Below, in pieces: positions 8,601-14,659 of a DNA stretch of 64,000 bases. The notes beneath the pieces are model-generated. The model ran no database searches and was not told the origin of the DNA. It worked only from the letters and a program-made list of their open reading frames with translations. The stretch is from Actinomadura meyerae (GTDB lineage Bacteria > Actinomycetota > Actinomycetes > Streptosporangiales > Streptosporangiaceae), in the NCBI RefSeq assembly GCF_900188445.1, contig NZ_FZOR01000001.1, positions 62,001 through 126,000 on the forward strand. Reading direction: 5' to 3'. The translations under genes and the position numbers were made by a program. Position 1 is the stretch's first letter. The number at the start of each line of letters is the position of its first letter.

Positions 8601-9417
8601 CGATGCGCCGACCACGGCGGGCGAGCGCGGTGGGGTCGGTGCGGTCGAGGTAGAGCCCGTCCTTCCCCGCCACGTAGACCGACGTCGCGCTGTTCTTCAC
8701 CGAGTGTGTGCGGGGCGCGTCGGTGAGGTCGCGGGGGCCGTGGAAGATCACGGGCGGGTCGAGGGCGGTGAGGTCGCGCCCGAAGTTGCCGGGGTTGTAG
8801 AGGCCCAGCTCCAGGCCGTCCATGTACCACTCGCAGAGCCCCTGCTCGGTGAGGGTGTTCAGCACCTCCAGCACGGTCTGGCCCGGCGCGAGGGTCAGCG
8901 TGGTGATCTTCGCCCACGGGGCGCCCGTGCTGTCGTGGGTGAAGGAGAACGAGCCCAGGCCCACGCCCGCGAGGGCTCCGCGAGCCGCGGCCTCCTGGCA
9001 CAGGGTGCCGATGATCTCGCCAGCCGTGGCCGTCGAGAACTCCCGCTCCGCGTCGGGGACCTCGCCGAAGTCCGACTCCGTGTCGGGCGCCACGATCGCC
9101 TCATCGAGGAGCTGCGTCTGGAAGCGCCCGGAGAAGGACCAGACGGCCTCGGGGTCGGCGGTATCGCCCTTGGACTCGCTGATGATGACGGTCAGGCCGG
9201 GCCTCTCGATGCCGTCCACCCGCAGCGCGAGGAAGACGTCACGGTCGGCCTGCACGTGCATATGCAGGGCCTCGAAGCCCTGGCCGGTGCTCGGGTAGGT
9301 GAGCCGGACGACGCCCTGTTCGCCTCGGATCGGGGAGAGGTCCCACGTCTGGACATCGGGGAGAGGGGTGCGAGCCCCGGTGTCCGGGTCGATCGCCTGG
9401 AACTCGATCTGTCGCAT
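5653..9417 (-). CDS. Phage tail-tip / tail-fibre protein with FN3 domains and C-terminal chaperone
   Basis: A 1,254-residue protein. Residues 1 to about 380 look like the siphovirus Gp37-like/tail-hub part (MRQIEFQAIDPDTGARTPL..., a SFSGRFQTQLLDE segment). Two fibronectin type III domains follow (about 400-510 and 520-615), then a carbohydrate-binding-like beta domain (NLIEDGSFEDASV, about 630-770) and a fibre segment with TNAKIADLEVGKLTAGALQ (about 800). About residues 1095-1145 resemble the intramolecular chaperone of endosialidases (S74: SARAAKTDV...VAAWRY). A Pro-rich insert and a closing coiled coil (VILAALRELDAELDEI) end the protein. Such proteins bind host cell surfaces. It is the only phage structural gene seen here. 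The ATG has only a weak ribosome site. Confidence 0.85.
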   Translation of the reverse strand: MRQIEFQAIDPDTGARTPLPDVQTWDLSPIRGEQGVVRLTYPSTGQGFEALHMHVQADRDVFLALRVDGIERPGLTVIISESKGDTADPEAVWSFSGRFQTQLLDEAIVAPDTESDFGEVPDAEREFSTATAGEIIGTLCQEAAARGALAGVGLGSFSFTHDSTGAPWAKITTLTLAPGQTVLEVLNTLTEQGLCEWYMDGLELGLYNPGNFGRDLTALDPPVIFHGPRDLTDAPRTHSVKNSATSVYVAGKDGLYLDRTDPTALARRGRRIEVYGSAGNIADEGTLTAYAETRLAQLTPGTLEVSHGLAMAGGGPLPIDDFDIGDWVWSDTGNGLEKLQVAQWSVSMDKAGKLTGTVTLNDLIASRAAQLDRAIKALSGGRTVVGTSAPPPEPADSVAPAAPSGLVASSLAYTTSTGQTQAQITGAWAAVTLNEDGSPCEDLRGYRVRWRYTDPDFGADWHSAGETDAAGGETLSWSPVAPGLTVQWQVAAFDDAGNVSDWSAVSEVLTGADATPPPVPSAPVVTAYLGQLKAVWDGLGAFGEVMPADFARCEVHLSTVNGFTPSSATLVDTLRTAGTSVLTGLTYGTEYFVRLVTVDVSGNASAASVQASGVPRTVGLEDIAFKDRGNLIEDGSFEDASVRHQRAQAAGIGSAFSFADTIAAYHGRWVLAMNATVDEGTTRELSLSGLIPVVEGDEFYLRVAARRTAATDGTLRVITRFYDSEEDFQRSEVLDVAPGAASQDWAEFGRVLATLADSQANAYMSFAVQLLPDNTAGFWYLDIVEARPRIGTLLIQDLAVTNAKIADLEVGKLTAGALQAEVTVSGRIATSLTGERIEINNAGLFKYAADGTTLVEISKDDVIVTGSLQTKTTTSSRIEIGMGDARDSTVYYDVNGHSTAFLGQSYSGTTGDPLNHGLFVGSPDLDGSAFFGVVGSTESPSSHIGFILNKIKSDGSGVDSAITINKGERDQIALRDGESNTLARLFLGEVYSGGLSGTWEGMGIYGTNGDPTNYIHITEQRFYWKGTKQTGDTAVITIDAAAAEFGFENGSGSESREGVTFFENSIAAYRGSQHQFKRDDDTTWASCFALDFNPQSARAAKTDVQALPTPGLDVVRGAPVAAWRYASAPEQLHAGPMLEDLPEWMRTTAEPQPARTAPPPSPSPEPPADMRMRVVDGTILVDEPERREAPRPESAEDETPAEVTAPVPPPASSYSMVSMMGVILAALRELDAELDEIRAEKGRPVPARKTALPT

Positions 9418-9523
9418 GGCTCAGTCTCTCAGGCTGGGTCCTCGGCCGTCACTGACGGTGATCGGGGAGGCTTGTTACTGGGGAGTAGTACGGTCCTATA
9501 GGGCGGTCTAGGGTGCCCGGCGG

Positions 9524-9536
9524 TCACGCAGCGTGA
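9524..9536. terminator. Small hairpin downstream of the GntR gene
   Basis: A perfect TCACGC-A-GCGTGA repeat, extendable by GG/CC, lies 17 bases past the GntR stop. It could be a weak terminator or a protein site ahead of the tail operon; the stem is too short to decide. Confidence 0.3.
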
Positions 9537-9552
9537 GACCGGACACGGTGCG

Positions 9553-9795
9553 TCACTCGCTCTCGTCCTGCGGGAGCACGAAGGTCCCGCGCCCCTTCAC
9601 GCCCCTGACGCGGCCCTCGTCCTTCAAGATCGTGAGGGCCTTCTGCACGGTCGTGTTGGCGAGGCCGGACTCCTCGCACAGCTCGCTGATCGACGGCAGT
9701 TTCGAGCGCGGCGGGTAGGTGCCGTCGTCGATCCGCTTGCGCAGGACGGCCGCGAGCTGCACGTGCAGCGGGTCGATTCCGTCCAGATCCATCAT
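9553..9795 (-). CDS. GntR-family winged-helix repressor (short)
   Basis: An 80-residue protein that is little more than a GntR DNA-binding domain: PLHVQLAAVLRKRIDDGTYP, the recognition region SKLPSISELCEESGLANTTV, and the wing RVRGVKGRGTFVLP. Short GntR proteins of this kind (for example KorSA of pSAM2) control transfer and replication in actinomycete integrative elements. It is divergent from the 101-residue gene, and the shared 108-base interval holds an array of repeats that are its likely operators. It lacks an effector-binding domain. Two ATG codons in a row start the gene; either could be used. Confidence 0.85.
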   Translation of the reverse strand: MMDLDGIDPLHVQLAAVLRKRIDDGTYPPRSKLPSISELCEESGLANTTVQKALTILKDEGRVRGVKGRGTFVLPQDESE

Positions 9796-9830
9796 GCACT
9801 AAACCGTATCGGGGTGTCCCTAATGCGCTT

Positions 9831-9895
9831 TAGGTGCGTCTACCTATCCCTAGGTGCGTCTACCTGTGGCAAGGTGCATCGAGGTGCGTCTAAGT
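9831..9895. promoter_or_regulatory. Operator-like repeat array with 20-base period
   Basis: TAGGTGCGTCTACCT occurs at 9831 and again exactly 20 bases on at 9851. A shorter AAGGTGCATC follows at 9871 and GAGGTGCGTCTAAGT at 9881. Each full unit has AGGT/ACCT half-sites, so it is partly palindromic. The array lies between the divergent GntR and 101-residue genes. A 20-base period places the units near the same DNA face, as expected for co-operative repressor binding. Confidence 0.7.
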
Positions 9896-9903
9896 TGTGT
9901 CCT

Positions 9904-10209
9904 ATGACACACACGGAGACCCCCACCGCCCAGCAGCACGCGCACCTGTACGCCCTCATGCAGCGGCTCGACCTCTACGACCTGGACGTCAAGATCACGC
10001 CCGAGGGGCTGGCCGTCTCCGACCCCGACGGGGACGGCTGCTGCGAGGACAACCCCGAGCCCTCGGCACTGGTCACCTGCGTCTACCGGCCCAGCGACAA
10101 CGACCGCCTGTGGTTCCGCTACGCCTCGTGGGGCGAGTGGATCATCGAGGCCGACAACCCGGTGGACGCGGCGGGCATGGTCGCGAGCAGGCTCAGGGGA
10201 GCGGGCTGA
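9904..10209 (+). CDS. Hypothetical 101-residue element protein
   Basis: An acidic small protein: a helical N-terminus (TAQQHAHLYALMQRLDLYDLDVKITPEGL), quoted only as AHLYALMQRLDLYDLDVKI, a DPDGDGCCEDNPE turn, then beta-like segments (LVTCVYRPSDND, LWFRYASWGEWI) and a terminal helix. Similar small proteins occur on actinomycete integrative elements, but I know no function. It is the last element gene before the attachment site, divergent from GntR and directly downstream of the repeat array, so it is the most likely target of that repressor. No ribosome site is clear and the leader must be short. Confidence 0.65.
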   Translation: MTHTETPTAQQHAHLYALMQRLDLYDLDVKITPEGLAVSDPDGDGCCEDNPEPSALVTCVYRPSDNDRLWFRYASWGEWIIEADNPVDAAGMVASRLRGAG

Positions 10210-10295
10210 GCGCCCTCAGTAGGCCGAAAAGCAGATGTGACCTGCGCAGATGTGAGGAAGCTCACACTTATGTCAAAAGCTATGCTTCGACAACG
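10210..10295. other. Right element end (candidate attR)
   Basis: Between the last element gene and the resumption of comEC coding. It has a repeated GCAGATGTGA (10231 and 10246) and an inverted TGTGAG/CTCACA pair (about 10251-10267), as in attP arms of serine integrases. The comEC frame has an in-frame stop at 10253 and reads as ComEC only from about 10286, so the crossover core probably lies at about 10283-10295. The exact core cannot be set without the left end. Confidence 0.55.
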
Positions 10296-10636
10296 CGAGC
10301 GTCGTCCTCGTCGCCCGCAGGCCGGGCTTCAGCGCCCTGCTGGCCGGCGACCTCGAAGCGGACGCGCAACGTGTCCTGCGCACCGCCGTCCCCCGCGTCC
10401 AGGTCCTGAAGGTGCCGCACCACGGCTCCCGCAGCCAGGACCCCGGCTTCCTGGCCGCCGCCCACGCGTCCATCGCCCTGATCTCGGTCGGCGAGCACAA
10501 CGACTACGGCCACCCGTCCGCGACGACCCTCGGCCTCCTCCGCCGCCTCCACACCCGGATCCACCGCACCGACCAGGAGGGAGACATAGCCATCGTCCGC
10601 ACAGGTGCATCCGTCGCCGCCGTCTCCCGCAGATGA
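10286..10636 (+). pseudogene. comEC: 3' fragment of comEC, split by the element
   Basis: From about base 10286 the frame reads FDNASVVLVARRPGF..LLAGDLE, then VPHHGSRSQD and SVGEHNDYGHPS, which is the end of the metallo-beta-lactamase-like domain of the ComEC/Rec2 DNA channel. About 116 codons remain. The membrane channel part and the N-terminus are missing on this side and should lie at the element's left end, outside the window. Gene order supports this: comEC normally precedes holA in actinomycetes. The fragment has no start of its own. Excision of the element would restore the gene. Confidence 0.85.
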
Positions 10637-10816
10637 CCAGGGCCTGCGAACCGGCACGCCCAACGCCACCTCTGCGGCCCGGCCCGTGCCGCCTCGTGGC
10701 GCAGCTGACGCCACCTCCCCGCCCGGCCGGCGCCGCCGGCCTTGCGTCGGCGCTGTGCCGTCTCCGGGCTGGCGGGAGCGGCGCGGTAGGGGGCGGGGGC
10801 GTGGCATGCTGGCGGG

Positions 10817-11770
10817 GTGTCGGTTGAGCCCATTGTTCTGGTCGTCGGGGACGAAGAGCTGCTCGTGGAGCGGGCGGTCGCGGATGTCGTCGCGTCCGTG
10901 CGGGCGGGCGACCCGGAGGCCGAGGTCATCGATCTCGCGCCGGGCGGGCTGGAGCCCGGGCGGATCTCGGAGCTGACGTCGCCGTCGCTGTTCGGGGGCG
11001 GCAAGGTACTGGTGATCCGGTCCGCGCAGGACCTGGGCAAGGACCTCACGGCCGAGGTGCTGAAGTACGCCAAGAACCCGGCGGACGAGGTCGTCCTGGT
11101 GGCGGTCCACCCGGGCGGGGCCAAGGGTAAGGCGCTGGTGGACGGGCTCACCAAGCTCAAGGCGCGCAAGGTGGCGTGCCCGAAGGTCACCAAGGCGGGG
11201 GAGCGGGTCGACTTCGTCCGGGCCGAGATCCGCCGGGCGGGCGGGAAGATCTCGGCGGACGGCGCCCGCGGGCTGGTCGACGCCGTGGGCAACGACCTGC
11301 GCGAGCTGGCGGCGGCGTGCAGCCAGCTCGTGGCCGACACCGGGGGGAAGGTCGACGACGCCGCCGTCGCGCGCTACTACCGGGGCCGCGCCGAGGTCAG
11401 CGGGTTCACGGTCGCCGACAAGGCCATCGAGGGGCAGCTCGCCGAGGCGCTGGAGCAGCTCCGGTGGGCGCTCGCCACCGGGGTGGCGCCGGTACTGATC
11501 GTCAGCGCGCTCGCCCAGGGGGTGCGGGGGCTCGCGAAGGTCGGCGGGGCCCCGCGCGGGGCGCGGGGCGCGGCGCTGGCGAAGGAGCTGGGCATGCCGC
11601 CGTGGAAGATCGACCGGGTGCAGCGGCAGCTGCGCGGCTGGTCCGGGGACGGGGTCGCGCGGGCGCTGGCGGCGGTGGCCGCGGCGGACGAGCAGGTCAA
11701 GGGCGGCGCCGCCGATCCCGCGTACGCCCTGGAGAAGACCGTCGCCCAGATCGTCGCCGCCCGCGGCTGA
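10817..11770 (+). CDS. holA: DNA polymerase III subunit delta
   Basis: A 317-residue protein of normal length for the clamp-loader delta subunit, which opens the sliding clamp during replication. Recognisable parts are the N-terminal LVVGDEELLVERAV, the SLFGGGKVLVI segment (SLF followed by a beta strand, typical of HolA), and the C-terminal helices ending in AYALEKTVAQIVA. GTG start. It keeps the classical comEC-holA neighbourhood, but comEC is now truncated. holA must therefore rely on a promoter in the 180 bases upstream or on transcription from the element. Confidence 0.92.
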   Translation: MSVEPIVLVVGDEELLVERAVADVVASVRAGDPEAEVIDLAPGGLEPGRISELTSPSLFGGGKVLVIRSAQDLGKDLTAEVLKYAKNPADEVVLVAVHPGGAKGKALVDGLTKLKARKVACPKVTKAGERVDFVRAEIRRAGGKISADGARGLVDAVGNDLRELAAACSQLVADTGGKVDDAAVARYYRGRAEVSGFTVADKAIEGQLAEALEQLRWALATGVAPVLIVSALAQGVRGLAKVGGAPRGARGAALAKELGMPPWKIDRVQRQLRGWSGDGVARALAAVAAADEQVKGGAADPAYALEKTVAQIVAARG

Positions 11771-11773
11771 CCG

Positions 11774-12190
11774 TCAGGCCTGTTCGGCCTTGGCCTTGAG
11801 GCCGTCGGCCTCCATCGTGACGTAGCGGCGGGTGAGGCGGCCCGTCAGCAGGCCGAACAGGGGAGCGAGAGGGCCCTTCTGGTCGAGGGTGAGGCGGACG
11901 GTGACCCCGTCCCCGGTGCGGGTGAGGGCGTGCACCCCGGTCGTGGTCACGCCGGGGGAGCGGGACTCCCAGGTGAAGGCCTCGCCCTCGGTGAGTTCGG
12001 TCACGGTCCACACGGCGGCGGGGATCTTCGGCTGGTGGACGCGGGCCCGGCTCGACACGGCGAAGGGCTTGTCGAGGAGCTCGACGCGGTCGATCGACGC
12101 GGTCATCTCGGGCCAGCGCTCGACGTCCGTCAGGAGCTTCCAGACGGTCTCGGGGGAGGCGGCGATGTCGACGGAGGTCTCGAAGTGCAC
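11774..12190 (-). CDS. SRPBCC-family (polyketide cyclase/START-like) protein
   Basis: A 138-residue protein with the single-domain SRPBCC pattern: HFETSVDIAASPETVWKLLTD at the N-terminus, WPEMTASIDRVELL, a central TWESRSPGV strand and the long C-terminal helix LLTGRLTRRYVTMEADGLK. The family binds small hydrophobic ligands in a helix-grip cavity; the substrate is unknown. I chose the GTG start because it gives the normal domain boundary. That start lies 61 bases inside the end of the upstream LysR gene, so the two genes overlap and are probably translated together. Confidence 0.83.
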   Translation of the reverse strand: MHFETSVDIAASPETVWKLLTDVERWPEMTASIDRVELLDKPFAVSSRARVHQPKIPAAVWTVTELTEGEAFTWESRSPGVTTTGVHALTRTGDGVTVRLTLDQKGPLAPLFGLLTGRLTRRYVTMEADGLKAKAEQA

Positions 12191-13053
12191 GGCGTGCTCC
12201 TCACGGCGGTGCGGACGGTGGCCAGGAGGCCGGTGACCACGGGGTCGCCGGCGCGGTCCGGCAGGTGCAGAGCGTAGTAGGGGACCGCGGGCAGGTCGAT
12301 GATCTCGCGGGCGGTCAGGCCGGGAGGCGGGGGCACGCAGCCGTTCACCACGGCCAGGCCGATGCGCAGCGCCACGAAGTGCAGCATGAGCGGCCAGCCC
12401 TCGGCCTCGACGGCGAGCGTCCACGGGACCTCGGCGGCGCGCAGCGCGCGTTCGAGAAGGACCCGGTGCGGCCCGGCCGGGGGCGGGACGATCAGGTCGG
12501 CGCCCGCGAGGTCGGCGAGGGCGAGGGCGCCGTCCCGCGCGGCGAGGGGGTGGTCGTCCGGCATGACGAGGGTCTGCGGGTAGGAGGCCAGCGGTTCGGT
12601 CGCGACGTCGGCCGGCAGGACGTCCAGGACGGCGACGCCCACGTCGGCGCGGCCGGTGCGGACGGCGGTGAGGGTGCGGGCGCGGTCGCCGTTGATCAGG
12701 CGGATCCCGGGCCGGACGGCGTCGCCGAGCAGGTACAGGTAGGCGCCCTCCCCGGCGGCCAGGGTCGGGACGCGGGACGCGGCGGTGCCGTGCACGGCGT
12801 CCAGGAACGCCGACACGCGGGCGTCGAGGTCGCGGGCGAAGCGGGCGACCTGCTCCCCGGCGGGGGTCAGCGCGAGGCGGCGCCCGTGCCGGGTGTAGAG
12901 CGGGCGGCCGAGGGTCTCCGACAGTTTCCGCACCTTGACGTGGAGGGCGGGCTGGGAGATGTGGAGTTCGTCGGCGGCGCGCGTGAAGTTGAGGTGCTCG
13001 GCGAAGACCGCGAAGGAGGCGAGCGCGTCCGTGGAAAGGCGGCTCAGATCCAT
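12130..13053 (-). CDS. LysR-family transcriptional regulator
   Basis: A 307-residue protein. The N-terminal helix-turn-helix (ALASFAVFAEHLNFTRAADELHISQPALHVKVRKLSE, quoted as NFTRAADELHISQPALH) is classical LysR. The rest is the effector-binding domain, containing the RADVGVAVLD strand and the LVMPDDHPLA region. The last ~20 residues are Ser/Pro-rich and overlap the start of the SRPBCC gene in another frame; this tail looks like read-through beyond the normal end of the family. It is divergent from the HAD-like gene with a LysR-type site between them. The ligand is unknown. Confidence 0.9.
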   Translation of the reverse strand: MDLSRLSTDALASFAVFAEHLNFTRAADELHISQPALHVKVRKLSETLGRPLYTRHGRRLALTPAGEQVARFARDLDARVSAFLDAVHGTAASRVPTLAAGEGAYLYLLGDAVRPGIRLINGDRARTLTAVRTGRADVGVAVLDVLPADVATEPLASYPQTLVMPDDHPLAARDGALALADLAGADLIVPPPAGPHRVLLERALRAAEVPWTLAVEAEGWPLMLHFVALRIGLAVVNGCVPPPPGLTAREIIDLPAVPYYALHLPDRAGDPVVTGLLATVRTAVRSTPCTSRPPSTSPPPPRPSGSS

Positions 13054-13060
13054 AGCCGCA

Positions 13061-13089
13061 AACTATAGTCAGACGCTCGATTCATAGTT
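13061..13089. promoter_or_regulatory. LysR-type operator
   Basis: AACTAT at 13061 and ATAGTT at 13084 form an inverted repeat with a 17-base spacer. The left half is itself part of the palindrome ACTATAGT. It sits 8 bases upstream of the LysR start and 34 bases before the divergent HAD-like gene, as expected for an autoregulated LysR promoter. Confidence 0.55.
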
Positions 13090-13122
13090 CTGCTTTAGGC
13101 GGCGACGCCCGACAGTTGAGGC

Positions 13123-13650
13123 ATGGACATCGAACCCCGGCTCGGCGTCGACTTCGGCCGGGTCGTGCACGGAGGGCTGCTCGCTCCCGGCGACGACGAC
13201 ACCGCGTTCCTGAGCGGCGGTTTCGAGGACGCCATGGCGTCGCCGGCGACCGAAGGCGTCTACGAGGTGCTGCCGGGGCTGATCGCCGCCTTCGGCGGGC
13301 GCGCGTGGATCATCTCCAAATGCGGTGAGCGCATCCAGAAGCGGACGCTGGCATGGCTGGACCGCCATGACTTCTACGCCCGGACGGGCCTGCCGCGGGA
13401 GAACGTGCGCTTCTGCCGCAAGCGGGCGGACAAGGCCGGGCACTGCGCGGAACTCGGCATCACCCACATGATCGACGACCGGCTGGACGTGCACCGCGCC
13501 CTTCGTGGCATCGTCCCCCACCGGTACCTGTTCGGGGCGGAGGAGGGCCCCGAATGGGTGCGGCCCCTGCCCGACTGGGCGGCCGCCGAGATCATTCGCG
13601 CAGATATTCCGGCGGGACGGAGCCGGTCAGCCACACCCCGTTCGCGCTGA
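13123..13650 (+). CDS. HAD-like hydrolase-fold protein
   Basis: A 175-residue protein with HAD-type landmarks: [12 protein letters not shown] at the N-terminus (motif I position), [11 protein letters not shown] (Ser/Thr motif II), then KRADKAGHC and [10 protein letters not shown] (motifs III and IV). In motif I the usual DxD is D-F-G, so the second Asp is missing, which questions phosphatase activity. It is divergent from LysR, and its 3' end overlaps the convergent kptA gene by 59 bases. The last residues ([10 protein letters not shown]) come from that overlap. Substrate unknown. Confidence 0.72.
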   Translation: MDIEPRLGVDFGRVVHGGLLAPGDDDTAFLSGGFEDAMASPATEGVYEVLPGLIAAFGGRAWIISKCGERIQKRTLAWLDRHDFYARTGLPRENVRFCRKRADKAGHCAELGITHMIDDRLDVHRALRGIVPHRYLFGAEEGPEWVRPLPDWAAAEIIRADIPAGRSRSATPRSR

Positions 13651-14140
13651 CCCGGAACTCGTGCCCGTCCGCGGCCATCCGCCCGGCCTCGACGACCAGG
13701 ACGACGGGCCGGCCGCGGCGGGCGCCGACGCGCCGGGCCGTCTCGCGGTCGGGGGACAGGTGGACGGCGTGCCGGCCCATCGGCAGGAGCCCGTCCCGCA
13801 TGATCGCGGCGACGGAGGGACCGGCCGTGCCGTGGTAGAGGAACTCCGGCGGCGGCACCGGCGGCAGTTTCAGATCGACCGGGACGGAATGGCCCTGGAC
13901 GACCCTGATCCGCTCCCCGTCCAGCTCGTAGCGCCTCTTGTCGTTGACGCGGACGACGTGCTCCAGCTCGGCGCGCGTCAGCGCGAAGCCGTGCCGCGCC
14001 GCGGCGGCGAGCAGCTCGGTGACGTCCGCCCAGCCTTCGGCGTCGAGCGTGAGCCCGATCCGCTCGGGGCGGTGCCGCAGATGCCCGGCGAGATACTTCG
14101 AGATCTTCACCGCGCGGCGTTCGTCCATGGGCCCGGACAT
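13592..14140 (-). CDS. kptA: RNA 2'-phosphotransferase (Tpt1/KptA family)
   Basis: A 182-residue protein with the full Tpt1 pattern: [19 protein letters not shown], then [16 protein letters not shown], the LYHGT motif and the [10 protein letters not shown] motif. Together they supply the Arg/His/Arg/Arg set used to transfer an internal RNA 2'-phosphate to NAD. In yeast the enzyme finishes tRNA splicing; in bacteria the natural substrate is unclear. Length and motifs are normal, so activity is likely. It lies between a HAD-like gene (convergent, overlapping) and rpsT. A second ATG 4 codons in is also possible. Confidence 0.92.
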   Translation of the reverse strand: MSGPMDERRAVKISKYLAGHLRHRPERIGLTLDAEGWADVTELLAAAARHGFALTRAELEHVVRVNDKRRYELDGERIRVVQGHSVPVDLKLPPVPPPEFLYHGTAGPSVAAIMRDGLLPMGRHAVHLSPDRETARRVGARRGRPVVLVVEAGRMAADGHEFRVSANGVWLTGSVPPEYLRE

Positions 14141-14145
14141 GCGTC

Positions 14146-14173
14146 GGGGCCGGCGCGCGCTGCGGCCGGCCCC
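14146..14173 (-). terminator. Terminator of rpsT
   Basis: GGGGCCGGC / GCCGGCCCC inverted repeat (9 bases each side, 10-base loop) directly after the rpsT stop, before the kptA start. Confidence 0.6.
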
Positions 14174-14185
14174 TGGCGTGCGGTC

Positions 14186-14455
14186 CTACTCGGCCTGCAG
14201 GGCGGCGGCCTGCTTGGCGATCGCCGACTTGCGGTTGGCGGCCTGGTTCTTGTGGATGACGCCCTTGCTGGCGGCCTTGTCCAGCTTGCGCGCGGCGGCG
14301 CGCTGGGCGGCGACGGCGGCCTCGGCGTTGCCGGCCTCGGCGGCCTCGCGGAACTTGCGGATCGCCGTCTTCAGCTCGGACTTGACGGCCTTGTTGCGCA
14401 GGCGGGCCTTCTCGTTCTGCTTGTTGCGCTTGATCTGGGACTTGATGTTAGCCAC
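14186..14455 (-). CDS. rpsT: 30S ribosomal protein S20
   Basis: An 89-residue basic protein starting [21 protein letters not shown] (quoted in part as [18 protein letters not shown]) and ending with [16 protein letters not shown], typical of S20, which binds 16S rRNA early in small-subunit assembly. The GTG start gives the usual MANIKSQ N-terminus. It is divergent from lepA, as in most actinomycetes, with about 200 bases between that should hold both promoters. Confidence 0.96.
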   Translation of the reverse strand: MANIKSQIKRNKQNEKARLRNKAVKSELKTAIRKFREAAEAGNAEAAVAAQRAAARKLDKAASKGVIHKNQAANRKSAIAKQAAALQAE

Positions 14456-14659
14456 GTCGTAGTGCCTCAGCTTGGTTGCGATCCTGGCCTGCCACCGGCA
14501 GGTTCTGACGAATGTCTGGACGGGGGCGGGACGGTGCCCCCGGGGCACGACGCTACGCCACACGCAGTCGCACAGCTTACCAATCACCGGGGCCCGCCCC
14601 AAACCGGGCCGTGCACGGAGCACCGCGCCCGGCATGGGACTATGGAAGCACACATATCC

